From NCBI GenBank assembly GCA_033812735.1, contig JAPXTA010000004.1, positions 1 through 64,000 on the forward strand: a stretch of DNA of 64,000 bases. The letters run 5' to 3'. Below, piece after piece: positions 17,201 through 25,888 of the stretch; positions within the stretch are counted from its first letter, which is position 1; the number at the start of each line of letters is the position of its first letter. The notes under the pieces are model-generated. The model was not told the origin of the DNA, did no database searches, and was given only the letters and a program-made list of their open reading frames with translations. The stretch comes from JABFRJ01 sp033812735. Lineage in GTDB: Bacteria > Pseudomonadota > Alphaproteobacteria > Rhizobiales > Hyphomicrobiaceae. A program made the translations under genes and the position numbers.

Positions 17201-17349
17201 TCGGCATCGCCATCATCGGCGGCCTCGTCGTCTCGCAGATCCTCACGCTCTACACCACGCCCGTGATCTACCTCGCCCTCGATCGCCTCCATCGCCGCAT
17301 CTCAGGCCGCCAGGAATCCCTCTCAGGCAGCCCGCAAGCCGCCGAGTGA
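14212..17349 (+). CDS. RND-family efflux permease (HAE1/MdtBC-like)
   Basis: This is an inner-membrane proton-driven exporter of 1045 residues with the usual 12 transmembrane helices and two large periplasmic loops. The proton-relay aspartates lie in GFVVDDAIVMIENMMRN near residue 408, and the TM11 segment IVKKNGIMLVDFAL is typical. The start MSLSLNDLSVNF is chosen over an upstream ATG at 14167 because an N-terminal cytoplasmic segment running straight into TM1 is normal. No gene for a periplasmic adaptor or outer-membrane channel is adjacent, although such pumps normally sit in an operon with the adaptor. Substrates are unknown. Confidence 0.92.
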   Translation: MSLSLNDLSVNFSGPFIRRPVGTTLLAIGLLLVGFVAYRFMAVASLPTIEIPTIRVSAARPGADPATMAATVAAPLERRLGEIAGVTEITSSNGVGSTRIAIQFDMNRSIDGAARDVQAALNAAMADLPSDMPTLPSFRKANPNAIPVIILALTSKNLPASALYDAADTVIVQRLSQVEGVAEVNVSGAEQPAVRVRVNPTQIAAMGISMDQVRQAIVAANAIQPLGSIDGGRHLIALETNAQLRSVQDYADIIVKTAGGTVVRLKDIASVEQGTRNSRSAALFNLQPAVLLFITKQGDANVIDTVDRVKALLPELQRWVPAGIDISILSDRTTTIRASVADMEHTLMLAIVLVMLVVFLFLRRSTPTIAAGITVPLSLAGTVALMWLAGFSINNLTLMALAISVGFVVDDAIVMIENMMRNLEQGMKPMQAAILGARQIGFTVISISISLVAAFIPLLFMGGVIGRFLREFSVTMTFAIFVSTIVSLSVTPMICAHFVKMPKDEKRGRFDRTIEAILGFFTRGYANTLKIALDHRWLTTVVMLATLAATVNLYIKMPKGMFPQDDTGLISASLQAQPDIAFDQMNDMQMKAVQIVLKDPAVSGVGSSVGASFFSVTSNTGRMFISLKPLSERGNMTSQQVIDRLRRPLAEISGLRVFMFPVQDFGMGARQTNSKYQLTVWGPDLDEVVAWAPKVMERVKTIPGIVDVSTDRESGGQSLDISLDRQSMARLGVRVSDVNAALANAFSQRQVSVVYTQRNQYRVILEVDPKLQRDPSDLEKIFVPGRDGAQIALTSVIKTTRGLAPLVVNHQGPFPAITISYNLSADMALDQALTEIDKAVADLRMPDTLRAEAAGDARAARMGAGAQPLLILAALLAVYIVLGVLYESLAHPLTIISTLPSAGLGALVALQLANLEFSMVAFIGVIMLIGIVKKNGIMLVDFALDAERTRGLSARDAIYEACLERFRPILMTTLAALLGAVPLAIATGPGAAMRTPLGIAIIGGLVVSQILTLYTTPVIYLALDRLHRRISGRQESLSGSPQAAE

Positions 17350-17380
17350 CCACGATCCACTGGACAGTGGGATATGACCG

Positions 17381-17797
17381 ATGACGGAGCCGAAGACGAA
17401 GCCGACGAAGAATAGCGTAAAAGCGTATCTCGACTCGATCACCGATACGTCGCGCCGAGCAGACTGCGAAAAACTCATCGGCATCATGAGCAAGGCAACC
17501 GGCGAGACGCCCGTCATGTGGGGCACGGCAATCGTCGGCTTCGGCGCCTATGAGTATCCACTCTCGAACGGCAAGTGCGGATCGTCCTGCCGCACCGGCT
17601 TCTCGTCGCGCAAAGGCGATATCAGCATCTATCTAGTCGCAGCGGGCGCGGACCAGGAAAAGCTCCTGGCCAAGCTAGGGCGGCATAAGATGGGAAAGAC
17701 CTGCTTGTATGTTCGCCGCCTTTCGGACGTCGACCTTGCCGTCATCGAGGCGCTGATCCTCGACTCTCTCGCCGAGCTTCGGCGGCGCTATGGCTGA
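17381..17797 (+). CDS. DUF1801 domain-containing protein
   Basis: The 138-residue protein has the DUF1801 (YdhG-like) pattern, with YLDSITDTSRRADCEKLIGIM, WGTAIVGFGAY and a C-terminal CLYVRRLSDVD segment. It is a small soluble protein of unknown biochemical activity; members are found widely in soil bacteria. It lies 31 bases after the RND pump stop and could be co-transcribed with it. Confidence 0.8.
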   Translation: MTEPKTKPTKNSVKAYLDSITDTSRRADCEKLIGIMSKATGETPVMWGTAIVGFGAYEYPLSNGKCGSSCRTGFSSRKGDISIYLVAAGADQEKLLAKLGRHKMGKTCLYVRRLSDVDLAVIEALILDSLAELRRRYG

Positions 17798-17877
17798 GAT
17801 TTCCTAAAGCAAGAGCAAGGGGCGCGGTCATAGCCGCGCGGGACAGCCACAGTCATCCGCCGATCGAAGAAATCCCG

Positions 17878-17910
17878 CTCCCCTTGATGGGGAGGGGTAA
17901 GGGGTGGGGT
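17878..17910 (+). repeat. REP-like hairpin with G-rich tail, copy 1
   Basis: CTCCCC-TTGAT-GGGGAG is followed by a GGGTAAGGGGTGGGG tail. Two related copies lie at 39525 and 39584, the latter in inverse orientation. The element falls between the convergent DUF1801 and soeA genes. Confidence 0.65.
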
Positions 17911-17939
17911 GTAGTCACGAGGGGCATCAGCTGCGGCCG

Positions 17940-20834
17940 CTACGCCCGCTCTTTGTTGAACGCCCGCCCAAAGTCGAGCGCTTTGTCCGACGCCTTCGGC
18001 ACAGGCGACGTCAGCGGCTCGAATTGCGGCCAGCTTTCGCCGACCTCTCCTGCCGGCGCTTTCTCGATCTTCACGCGCAGATCGTACCAAGCCGCCTGCC
18101 CCGTCACCGGGTCCGAGTTCGAGTAGCGATACCCGCCCTCGCGCGGCGGCAGCAGTTCAGCGATGAGATGATTGAGCAGGAATCCCTGCTTGGCTTCCGG
18201 CGCGTCTTTGTCGAGCGCCCATGCGCCCTGCCGTTTGCCGATCGCGTTCCACGTCCAAACCGTATCCGGATTGACGCCCTCGACGAGCTGCACCTGACAT
18301 TTCACCCGCCCGATGTGCGACGACACATAGACCCAGTCGTCGTCGCCGATGCCAAGCTGCTTTGCCCGCTCGCGGCTGATGTAGAGGCGGTTCTGCGCCG
18401 TGATCTGCCTGAGCCACGCATTTTGCGAGCCCCATGAGTGGTACATGTGCATCGGCCGCTGTGTGATCGCATGCATCGGGAAGGCGCGCTCGTCGATCAT
18501 CGTGCCTTCGAACGGCGCATACCAGAACGGGATCGGATCGAAGTACTTCTCGATGCGCGCGCGCTTTTCGTCCGGCGGCTGCACCGCGCCGTGCCCGCGT
18601 GCCGCGAGCCGGAACTTCTGCAACGTCTCGCTATACAACTGAAACACGATCGGATCTGTATTGCCGACGAACCCGACCGACTTCGCCCATTCGAGATAGC
18701 CCTTGTTCGCATGCTTGAAGTAGCGATGCGACTTGTCGAGATGGGTCATGTGGAACGACCCATTCTCGATGTAGCGGTCGAGCTGCTTCGGGTTGACCGC
18801 GCCGACACCGAATGCCTCGCCCTCTTTCCCTCGCCATCCTGCCAGCGGCCCGACGCCCGGCGTCCGCTCGTGATTGACGATATAGTCGGGATATCCGCCC
18901 GGAAATTTCGGCGTGCCGTCCGCGTTCGTGAAGCCCGGCAGTTTCAGCCGCGCACCAAGATCGATCAGCACGTCTTGGAACCCGCGCACGTCGCGGTCGG
19001 GCTTGACGATCGGATGACGTATCGCATCCGCCGCGCCGTCAGGCTCCGAGATCGGCCGGTCGAGCAGCGAGATGCAGTCATAGCGCTCGAGATACGTCGT
19101 ATCCGGCAGGATCAAATCGGCATACGCCACCGTCTCCGACGAGTAAGCATCCGAGTAGATGATCTTGCCGATCTTGTAAGACCCATCGTCATTCTTCGCG
19201 GTGAGATAGTCGATCGTCGCCGCGAGATTCATCGTCGAGTTCCAGGCCATGTTGGCCATGTACATGAACAAGACGTCGATGCCGTAAGGATCCTGCGTGC
19301 CGGCGTTGGTGATCGCCATATGCATCAGGCCATGCGCGGAAAGCGGCGCATCCCATGAATAAGCCTTGTCGATCCGCGACGGATTTCCATCCTTGTCGAC
19401 AAGGAGGTCTTCCGGTCCATGCACGAAGCCGAGATGCATGCCGGGCAGCGGCGTGTTCGGTTTCACCTGCTCGGGCTTGCCCTGCGGCTTGTTGCCGGGC
19501 GGTGCAGTCTTGGGATACGGCGGCTTGTAGCGGAAGCCACCAGGCACATCGATGGTGCCGAGCAGGATCTGCAGAATGTGGATCATCCGGCAGGTATGAA
19601 AGCCGTTCGAGTGCGCCGAGATCCCGCGCATCGCATGCATCGCGACTGGCCGCCCGATCATCTCGTTGTGCTCGCGCCCAGCCCAGTCGGTCCACTTGAC
19701 CGGCAGCGTCACCGTTTCCTTGAACGCGACGTGCGCCATCTCCGCCGCGATCCGCCGGATCGTCTCTGCCGGTACGCCGACCTCCGCCGCGACCGTCTCC
19801 GGCGCGTATTCGTTCGCCAGGAACCGCTCAGCCATCAATTGGAACGCCGGTACCGCTTTGCGACCGTCCGCGAGCGTGAAAGTCCCGACCAGCGCCGGCG
19901 CGATATCCGTCCGCGACGCCACGGCAAGCGTGTTCGTCTTCTTGTCCCAGGCGAGCAGCTTGCCGTCGCCGTCGCGCGCGAGGAGCCCGTCGTCCTTCGC
20001 ACCGGGATCTTGAATGACCAGGTGTGGCGCGTTCGTGTAGCGCACGAGATAGTCGAGATCGACCTGCTCCGTCCGGAACAGCTCATGGATCAGCGCGCCG
20101 ACCAGCAGTCCATCGGTACCGGGCTTTACGCCGAGCCACTCGTCCGCGATCGCGTTGTACCCCGTGCGCACTGGATTGATCGAAACCACCTTCGCGCCGC
20201 GCTTTTTGAGCTTGCCCAATCCAATTTTGATCGGGTTCGAGCCGTGGTCTTCCGCCACGCCGAACAGCAGGAAGTATTTCGTGTGCTCCCAGTCCGGCTC
20301 GCCGAACTCCCAGAACGACCCGCCGAAGGTGTAAAGTCCGCCTGCCGCCATGTTGACCGAGCAGAAGCCGCCGTGCGCCGCGAAGTTCGGCGTACCGAAC
20401 TGCATCGCCCACCAGCCCGTCAGCGATTGCGACTGATCGCGCCCCGTGAACAGCGCGAACCGCTTGGGATCGCGCGCGCGGACCTCGCCCATCCATTGCG
20501 TGGCGGTCGAGAGCGCTTCCTCCCACGAAATCTCCTTGAACTCGCCCGACCCGCGCGGCCCCACGCGCAACAGCGGCGCTTTCAACCGGCTCGGCGCATA
20601 GTGCTGCATGATGCCGGCAGAGCCTTTGCCGCAGATCACGCCGCGGTTCACAGGGTGGTCACGGTTACCGTCGATGTAGCGAACCTTGCCGTCCTTCAGG
20701 TGGACCTGGATGCCGCAACGGCAGGCGCACATGTAGCAGGTCGTCGTCTTGATCTCGTCGGCGGGCTTCACCGACGTCGCCACGCGCGGTTCGTTGGCGG
20801 TGGCGGTAGCGGAATGCTTGACGGTCTTTTGCAT
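17940..20834 (-). CDS. soeA: Sulfite dehydrogenase (quinone)-type molybdopterin subunit, SoeA-like
   Basis: This is a 964-residue molybdopterin oxidoreductase of the complex iron-sulfur family. The N-terminal [4Fe-4S] ligands are C33, C36, C40 and C68 (CYMCACRCG, GVICGKG). There is no Tat signal, as in SoeA, which oxidises sulfite to sulfate on the cytoplasmic side of the membrane. The pattern CGIQVHLKDGKVRYIDGN followed by YAPSRLKAPLLRVGPRG is typical of that group. SoeA normally works with the iron-sulfur subunit SoeB and membrane anchor SoeC, but neither gene is beside it. A tetrathionate or polysulfide reductase-type role is the main alternative. Confidence 0.75.
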   Translation of the reverse strand: MQKTVKHSATATANEPRVATSVKPADEIKTTTCYMCACRCGIQVHLKDGKVRYIDGNRDHPVNRGVICGKGSAGIMQHYAPSRLKAPLLRVGPRGSGEFKEISWEEALSTATQWMGEVRARDPKRFALFTGRDQSQSLTGWWAMQFGTPNFAAHGGFCSVNMAAGGLYTFGGSFWEFGEPDWEHTKYFLLFGVAEDHGSNPIKIGLGKLKKRGAKVVSINPVRTGYNAIADEWLGVKPGTDGLLVGALIHELFRTEQVDLDYLVRYTNAPHLVIQDPGAKDDGLLARDGDGKLLAWDKKTNTLAVASRTDIAPALVGTFTLADGRKAVPAFQLMAERFLANEYAPETVAAEVGVPAETIRRIAAEMAHVAFKETVTLPVKWTDWAGREHNEMIGRPVAMHAMRGISAHSNGFHTCRMIHILQILLGTIDVPGGFRYKPPYPKTAPPGNKPQGKPEQVKPNTPLPGMHLGFVHGPEDLLVDKDGNPSRIDKAYSWDAPLSAHGLMHMAITNAGTQDPYGIDVLFMYMANMAWNSTMNLAATIDYLTAKNDDGSYKIGKIIYSDAYSSETVAYADLILPDTTYLERYDCISLLDRPISEPDGAADAIRHPIVKPDRDVRGFQDVLIDLGARLKLPGFTNADGTPKFPGGYPDYIVNHERTPGVGPLAGWRGKEGEAFGVGAVNPKQLDRYIENGSFHMTHLDKSHRYFKHANKGYLEWAKSVGFVGNTDPIVFQLYSETLQKFRLAARGHGAVQPPDEKRARIEKYFDPIPFWYAPFEGTMIDERAFPMHAITQRPMHMYHSWGSQNAWLRQITAQNRLYISRERAKQLGIGDDDWVYVSSHIGRVKCQVQLVEGVNPDTVWTWNAIGKRQGAWALDKDAPEAKQGFLLNHLIAELLPPREGGYRYSNSDPVTGQAAWYDLRVKIEKAPAGEVGESWPQFEPLTSPVPKASDKALDFGRAFNKERA

Positions 20835-20978
20835 GTAGTCGCGAGCCCAGAACAGGGATGGGAAGTCGGCCTCAGACTACAGCCCCGGAAACATCAGGCA
20901 ATACGAATATCGCGCAAGAGGAATATAAGAGTGGACCGCTCGGCGATGGCTAGGATGCTTCGCCGCCGGCCGCTGGCC

Positions 20979-22256
20979 TCAACGGACCGGGGCGACCGGC
21001 CGTTGCGGGCTCGACAGGCTCTTCAGGAACAGGATCAGCGCACCCCGCTCCGTGGGCGCAAGCCGCTGTCCCTTTGGCAGCATGTGAACGGCCGCCGCCT
21101 CGAGGGTCTTGATGCGCCCGTCGCTCATATACGGCCCGCTCCAAACCGCTTCGCGCAGCCCCGGTGTCCTCACCGCCCGCCCCGCGCTCGACCGCGCGGT
21201 CTCGTCCGTGAACCGCCAGCCGTTGTGGCACGCAGCGCACCCCGCTTTGCCTGCAAATAGCCGGAACCCCTCGATCTCCTCGTTCGATAGCGCGCTAGCC
21301 TCGCCCTCGGTCCACCGATCGAACCGGGTCGGTGGCGACACCAGCGTCTTCACATAAGCTGCGAGTGCGATGGCAATCGACTCGGGCGTCAGCGCATCGG
21401 GACGTCCGAATGCCGTCCTGAACGCCGTCGCATAGCTCTCGTCCCGTGACAGCCACACGGCCCCCGCTTCGAGCGTTGCGTCCATCCCGCCTTCACGTTC
21501 GATTTCGGCCTTGACCTGTGCTTCAAGGCTCGTCGCTCCGGCATTCCATCCGAAAACTTTTGCGAAGCCAGCGTTCCAAAGTGATGGCGTATTCCGCCGC
21601 ATGGCCTCGGGCCGTCCCGCCGATTTTATCCGTCCGTCGCCAAAACTATTCGCCGGATCATGGCAGGTCGCGCATGATGACTTATGGTCGGCCGAGAGCT
21701 TTCTCTCCTGGAACAGCCGGGCGCCAAGCATGGCGACCGCGTCGGCCGGCGGCAACTGTTTGGCGGCATCCGGCCGCTTGAATGTTGCCCGCAATTCGTC
21801 GAGGTCGGTCGCCGCCGCGCGCGCTTCCACGCCCCGCGGCTCTACGCTGCGCGTGTTGCCCGATGCGCTCGTCTCGCCCGCCTTCTGGCCGATGCTCTCC
21901 CACGCCTTGCGCGCGCCTTCCATCAGCTTGTCGATGCGCGGATCGGTGACCAGCGGTCGTTCCGCCATCCCGCTTGGTGCCGGCGCACCATCGGCCGGGC
22001 CAGCCGCGGCTGGCGGCGAAGCGCCATCAACGCCGGATGAGCGGGGCGACCGGATGTCGCCAGCCGCACTGCCAGGCGTCGAAGCAGGTTTGCGCGCGGG
22101 TGTCGCGCCCTTGATCGACTTGCCGGCCTTGACCGGCGGATCGATCATTTCGTCGGCCTTCGGCCCGCTGACCCACGCGACACCGACCGTCGAAGCCAAA
22201 CCAATGAAGGTGGCGGCACCGGCAACGCGCGCGTTACGGAAGACGAGGGGGGCCAT
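20979..22256 (-). CDS. Dihaem cytochrome c peroxidase-like protein
   Basis: Two CxxCH haem sites are present (CATCHDPANSFGDGR and CAACHNGWRF), arranged as in bacterial cytochrome c peroxidases and MauG-like proteins. The segments RNTPSLWNAGF and ALAAYVKTLVSP also fit that family. The chosen ATG gives a hydrophobic N-terminal export or anchor segment (VAGAATFIGLASTVGVAW). A Pro/Ala-rich linker of about 100 residues precedes the catalytic part. The protein should act in the periplasm, either reducing peroxide or oxidising a partner. The frame is open 25 codons upstream, but that extension would bury the signal. It lies just downstream of the Dpp permease genes. Confidence 0.8.
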   Translation of the reverse strand: MAPLVFRNARVAGAATFIGLASTVGVAWVSGPKADEMIDPPVKAGKSIKGATPARKPASTPGSAAGDIRSPRSSGVDGASPPAAAGPADGAPAPSGMAERPLVTDPRIDKLMEGARKAWESIGQKAGETSASGNTRSVEPRGVEARAAATDLDELRATFKRPDAAKQLPPADAVAMLGARLFQERKLSADHKSSCATCHDPANSFGDGRIKSAGRPEAMRRNTPSLWNAGFAKVFGWNAGATSLEAQVKAEIEREGGMDATLEAGAVWLSRDESYATAFRTAFGRPDALTPESIAIALAAYVKTLVSPPTRFDRWTEGEASALSNEEIEGFRLFAGKAGCAACHNGWRFTDETARSSAGRAVRTPGLREAVWSGPYMSDGRIKTLEAAAVHMLPKGQRLAPTERGALILFLKSLSSPQRPVAPVR

Positions 22257-22356
22257 GCTACTCACTGAAACCGATTGCTCGGCTATACACGCGCGCTGTC
22301 TGGTCCGGAATGTGGGTGCCGGTTTGACCACCCGACATCGTTAACACGACACGCAT

Positions 22357-23238
22357 CTACCGCTCTTTCGGATCGAGCGCGTCTCTAAGCCCGTCACCGA
22401 GCAGATTGAAGCTCAAAACGGTCAGGAAGATCGCCAGCCCCGGGTAGATCGCCATCCAGGGCGCCTGCGTCAGGAACCGTTGCGCCGTATTCAGCATCGA
22501 CCCCCATGACGGCGCCGGCGGCTGCTGGCCAAGCCCCAGGAACGAGAGCGACGCTTCGGCGATGATCGCCGCCGCGATCGACAGCGACGCCTGCACCAAC
22601 AAGGCGGGCATGATGTTCGGCAGGATGTGCCGGAACGCGATCCTGTGCGCCGGATTACCGACCGACCGTGCGGCCTCCACGTAGTCCTCGACCTTCACAC
22701 CCATCACCTGCCCGCGCGTCAGCCGCACGAAGATCGGCGTCGCCGTAATGCCGATCGCGATCATCGCATTCGTCAGCGACGGCCCGAGGAACGCGGCGAG
22801 CGCAATCGCCAGGATCAAAAAGGGGATCGCCAGCATCGCGTCCGTGATCCGCGACACGATGATATCGGTCCACCCGCCGCGATACGCCGCGATCAGTCCG
22901 ATCGGCACACCGAGCCCGAGCGCGATCGTGATCGACACGACACCCGCCATCAGCGACGCGCGTGCGCCGTAGACGACGCGCGAGAACATGTCGCGGCCGC
23001 TTTCATCCGTCCCAAACCAGTTCATCGCCGACGGCGCCTTGCGGATGGCCGTCCAGCTCTGCTTCGCCGGATCGTAAGGCGCGATCCAGGGCGCAAGGAG
23101 GGCCATCAGGATCAACAGGACGATCACGGCAAGGCCGAACATCGCGCTCTTGCGCGCCTTGAGCTTTCGCCACGCGCGCCCCGCGGGCGTATCCGCGCGG
23201 TCGTCGACGACCTCGATCCTTGTTGCCGCATCCGCCAT
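22357..23238 (-). CDS. Peptide/nickel-type ABC transporter permease (DppC-like)
   Basis: This inner-membrane permease of 293 residues has an N-terminal extension, one isolated helix near residue 40 (FGLAVIVLLILMALLAPWIAPYDP) and five C-terminal helices. The EAA loop (EAARSVGNPAHRIAFRHILPN) that contacts the ATPase is intact. It forms a heteromer with the upstream DppB-like permease to import oligopeptides or similar solutes. The cognate ATPases and binding protein are not in this neighbourhood. Confidence 0.88.
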   Translation of the reverse strand: MADAATRIEVVDDRADTPAGRAWRKLKARKSAMFGLAVIVLLILMALLAPWIAPYDPAKQSWTAIRKAPSAMNWFGTDESGRDMFSRVVYGARASLMAGVVSITIALGLGVPIGLIAAYRGGWTDIIVSRITDAMLAIPFLILAIALAAFLGPSLTNAMIAIGITATPIFVRLTRGQVMGVKVEDYVEAARSVGNPAHRIAFRHILPNIMPALLVQASLSIAAAIIAEASLSFLGLGQQPPAPSWGSMLNTAQRFLTQAPWMAIYPGLAIFLTVLSFNLLGDGLRDALDPKER

Positions 23239-23256
23239 TGCCAGCCTATTCCGTCC

Positions 23257-23297
<41 letters not shown>

Positions 23298-23329
23298 TGC
23301 CTGATGTCCAAAGTCTATCGACTTCCTCT

Positions 23330-24271
23330 TCAGCCCCTCAGCCGCGGATTGACGAGCACATAGGCAATGTCGGCGAGAAGGTTGAGCAGGATGTACGTCG
23401 TCGCGGTGATCAGCGTCACGCCCTGAACGACGGCGTAGTCGCGATTGAATACGCTATCGACGATCAGCTTGCCGAACCCGGGTATCGAGAAAACCTGCTC
23501 GGTCAGAACGGCGCCGGATAGCAGCGTCCCGAGTTCGAGCGCGCCGAGCGTGATTACAGGTGTCAGTGCATTGCGCATCGCGTGCTTGACGATGACGATC
23601 TTCTCCGCGAGCCCTTTGGCCCGTGCCGTGCGCACATAATCCGCGCTCATCGCCTGCAGCATCGCTGATCGCGTGTGCCGCATCAGCACCGCCGCCAGCG
23701 AATTGCCAAGCACGAACGCCGGCAGGATCGTGGTTTTCATCGACAGCCAGAAATCCTCGAACGGCGACACGTATCCCGACGCCGGCAGCCAGCCGAGCTG
23801 CACCGAGAACAGGAAGATCAGCATAATGCCGAGCCAGAAGTTCGGCGTCGAAATCCCCCACAACGCGAACAGATTGACCGCGTAGTCAGTCGCCGAATTC
23901 TTCTTCACCGCCGAGACGACCCCCGCGGTGACGCCGATCAAAAGCGCGATGATCATCGCCATCAAGGCGAGCTGCAACGTGACAGGGAACTTCTGCGCCA
24001 CGAGCTTTGCGACCGGCTCCTTGAGCCGCATGCTCTCGCCGAGGTTGCCCGAAAGCGCGTTCTTCACCCAATACACGTATTGAACGGGCAAGGGTTGATC
24101 GAGCCGGTACTGTTTGCGGATCTGTTCGAGGACCGCCGGATCGCGCTCTTCCCCGGCCATGACCAGCGCTGGGTCGCCCGGCAGCAGCTGCTGCAACAGA
24201 AAGATGATCACCGTCACGAAGAACAGCGTCGGAATGAGCTGCAAGAGACGGCGTGCGAGGAAGATGAGCAT
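23330..24271 (-). CDS. Peptide/nickel-type ABC transporter permease (DppB-like)
   Basis: This is a 313-residue inner-membrane permease with six helices. It starts MLIFLARRLLQLIPTLFFVTVIIF, the standard DppB/OppB start, and has the usual LPGDPA motif after the first helix. The EAA loop (VRTARAKGLAEKIVIVKHAMRNAL) is intact. A GTG at 24313 would add 14 unneeded residues. The gene precedes the dppC-like gene in the same direction, separated by the heptanucleotide repeats, and is divergent from the ArgE-like gene. A shared role in peptide use is plausible but unproven. Confidence 0.9.
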   Translation of the reverse strand: MLIFLARRLLQLIPTLFFVTVIIFLLQQLLPGDPALVMAGEERDPAVLEQIRKQYRLDQPLPVQYVYWVKNALSGNLGESMRLKEPVAKLVAQKFPVTLQLALMAMIIALLIGVTAGVVSAVKKNSATDYAVNLFALWGISTPNFWLGIMLIFLFSVQLGWLPASGYVSPFEDFWLSMKTTILPAFVLGNSLAAVLMRHTRSAMLQAMSADYVRTARAKGLAEKIVIVKHAMRNALTPVITLGALELGTLLSGAVLTEQVFSIPGFGKLIVDSVFNRDYAVVQGVTLITATTYILLNLLADIAYVLVNPRLRG

Positions 24272-24482
24272 GGACTGGTGAGGGTTGCAGTTTTCCAGTG
24301 ATTGGGCCGACACTTGCCCACGCCGCGCCGCCCCTCGTCAAGCACATCGACCAGGCGATCTGCCCAATCCGGCGGCGGGACGGCGCATAGGCGACCCGCG
24401 CATGCCTCCAAGCCGCTTGGCGCATTTGACCTCGACGCGGCTTTCGTGTCCGGTAGGCGTCAAATTCCGCTTCGAGGACCCG

Positions 24483-25640
24483 ATGCGCCCGCACGAACTG
24501 TCCGTCAAAGAAATCCTGGCCAAGCTCGTCAGCTTCGACACCACCAGCTTCAAGACCAACATCCCCTGCGCCGAGTGGATCCGCGACTACCTGTCCGTCC
24601 ACGGTATCGAATCGACGATGCTGCCGGCACCGGACGGTATTCACGCCAACCTCTTTGCGACGATCGGCAGCGGCGACGGCCCTGGCATCGGGCTATCAGG
24701 CCACATGGACGTGGTCCCCGTCACCGATCAGCCCTGGGACACCGACCCCTTCACGATGATCGAGCGCGACGGCAAGCTGTACGGCCGCGGCACCACCGAC
24801 ATGAAGGGCTACCTCGCCTGCATGCTCGCCATCGCCCCCGAATTGAAGCGCGCCAAGCTGAGCCAGCCCGTCCATCTCGTGTTCTCATACGACGAAGAAG
24901 TCGGCTGCACCGGCGTCAAAGGCATGATCGACGAGTTCGGCAAGACGATCCCAAAGCCCGGTATCGTCTTTGTCGGCGAGCCGACCACGATGACCGTTGT
25001 CGATGCCCACAAGGGCGGCTATCGATTCGATACGGTGGTGACCGGCAAGGACGCGCATTCGTCGAAGCCGCAGCTCGGCGTTGGCTCGATCTTCGTCGCC
25101 GCCGACCTCATCGGCGAGTTGCGGCGCATCGAAGAACGATTGAAGGAAAAGACCTTCAATCCCCGCTTCGACCCCTCGCATCTCACCATCACCGTCAGCT
25201 ACATCGATGGCGGCATCGCCCACAACATCATCCCGCCGCGGTGCCACTTCTCGTGGGGCACGCGCGCCATGCCGAACCACGACTCGATGGAAGTGCTGCA
25301 CATGTTCAATGCCTACGCGGCCAAGCTGCTGCCGGGCATGAAGGCGATCCACCCCGACTGCAACATCGAGACGAAGGTCATGGGCGGCTTGCCGCCGTTC
25401 TGGTCCGGTGAAGGCTCCCCCGCAACCTCGATGGCCATGAAGCTTGCTGGCCAGAACCAGACCTACGCCGTCCCCTATGGCACCGAGGCGAGCCACTTCC
25501 AGGCCGCCGGCTGCTCGTCCGTCATCTGCGGCCCAGGCGACATCAACCAGGCCCACCAGCCGAACGAGTGGATCGAGGAAGCCGAGCTTGACCGCTGCAT
25601 GATCTTCCTCCGCCGCCTCAAGGACCAGATCAGCGCCTGA
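24483..25640 (+). CDS. argE: Acetylornithine deacetylase / ArgE-like M20 metallohydrolase
   Basis: This zinc-dependent M20 amidohydrolase removes acyl groups from amino acids; ArgE releases ornithine from N-acetylornithine. The metal-site order is intact: GLSGHMDVVP, RGTTDMKGYLA, then the catalytic Glu pair in YDEEVGC, VGEPT and the final histidine in EASHF/AHQP segments. A dimerisation domain occupies the middle (AHSSKPQLG...). The ATG at 24483 has a GAGGA site five bases upstream; the frame is open from 24285, but that part is not conserved-looking. Its neighbour is a divergent peptide-type transporter, so a broader N-acyl-peptide role is possible. Confidence 0.85.
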   Translation: MRPHELSVKEILAKLVSFDTTSFKTNIPCAEWIRDYLSVHGIESTMLPAPDGIHANLFATIGSGDGPGIGLSGHMDVVPVTDQPWDTDPFTMIERDGKLYGRGTTDMKGYLACMLAIAPELKRAKLSQPVHLVFSYDEEVGCTGVKGMIDEFGKTIPKPGIVFVGEPTTMTVVDAHKGGYRFDTVVTGKDAHSSKPQLGVGSIFVAADLIGELRRIEERLKEKTFNPRFDPSHLTITVSYIDGGIAHNIIPPRCHFSWGTRAMPNHDSMEVLHMFNAYAAKLLPGMKAIHPDCNIETKVMGGLPPFWSGEGSPATSMAMKLAGQNQTYAVPYGTEASHFQAAGCSSVICGPGDINQAHQPNEWIEEAELDRCMIFLRRLKDQISA

Positions 25641-25697
25641 CGGACTCCCTCTTCCGCTCTTCGGTGAGAGCCATTTGCCGATTTCTCTCATCCGTCA

Positions 25698-25715
25698 TCC
25701 CGGCGCAGACCGGGA
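25698..25715. repeat. Dispersed intergenic hairpin (TCCCGG-N6-CCGGGA)
   Basis: This is the common proteobacterial intergenic motif that starts GTCATCCCGG and ends CCGGGACCCA. It lies in the 248-base gap after the argE-like gene, which otherwise contains no supported gene. Confidence 0.55.
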
Positions 25716-25888
25716 CCCACGGCATCGCGCCGCAAGCTCACCGCGCCACCCCGGGACAACGCTCGCAACGCTGTTGCTCGCGTTTCAAGGGAACCGGCAC
25801 GGGAAGGCGCTACTCCATCCCGTCGGCATTCCGGTCAAGCTACCGGGAACGACGAATTCTCCGTGCCAATGGGCGATCCATGCGATAG

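Noticed and set aside
17940..20834. Assignment as formate dehydrogenase or periplasmic nitrate reductase
   Set aside because: There is no Tat signal, and the sequence after the cluster cysteines follows the SoeA/PsrA pattern rather than those enzymes.
19419..21260. A 613-codon open frame antisense to soeA
   Set aside because: The opposite strand encodes a full-length molybdopterin enzyme with all motifs; the antisense product is Arg-rich and featureless.
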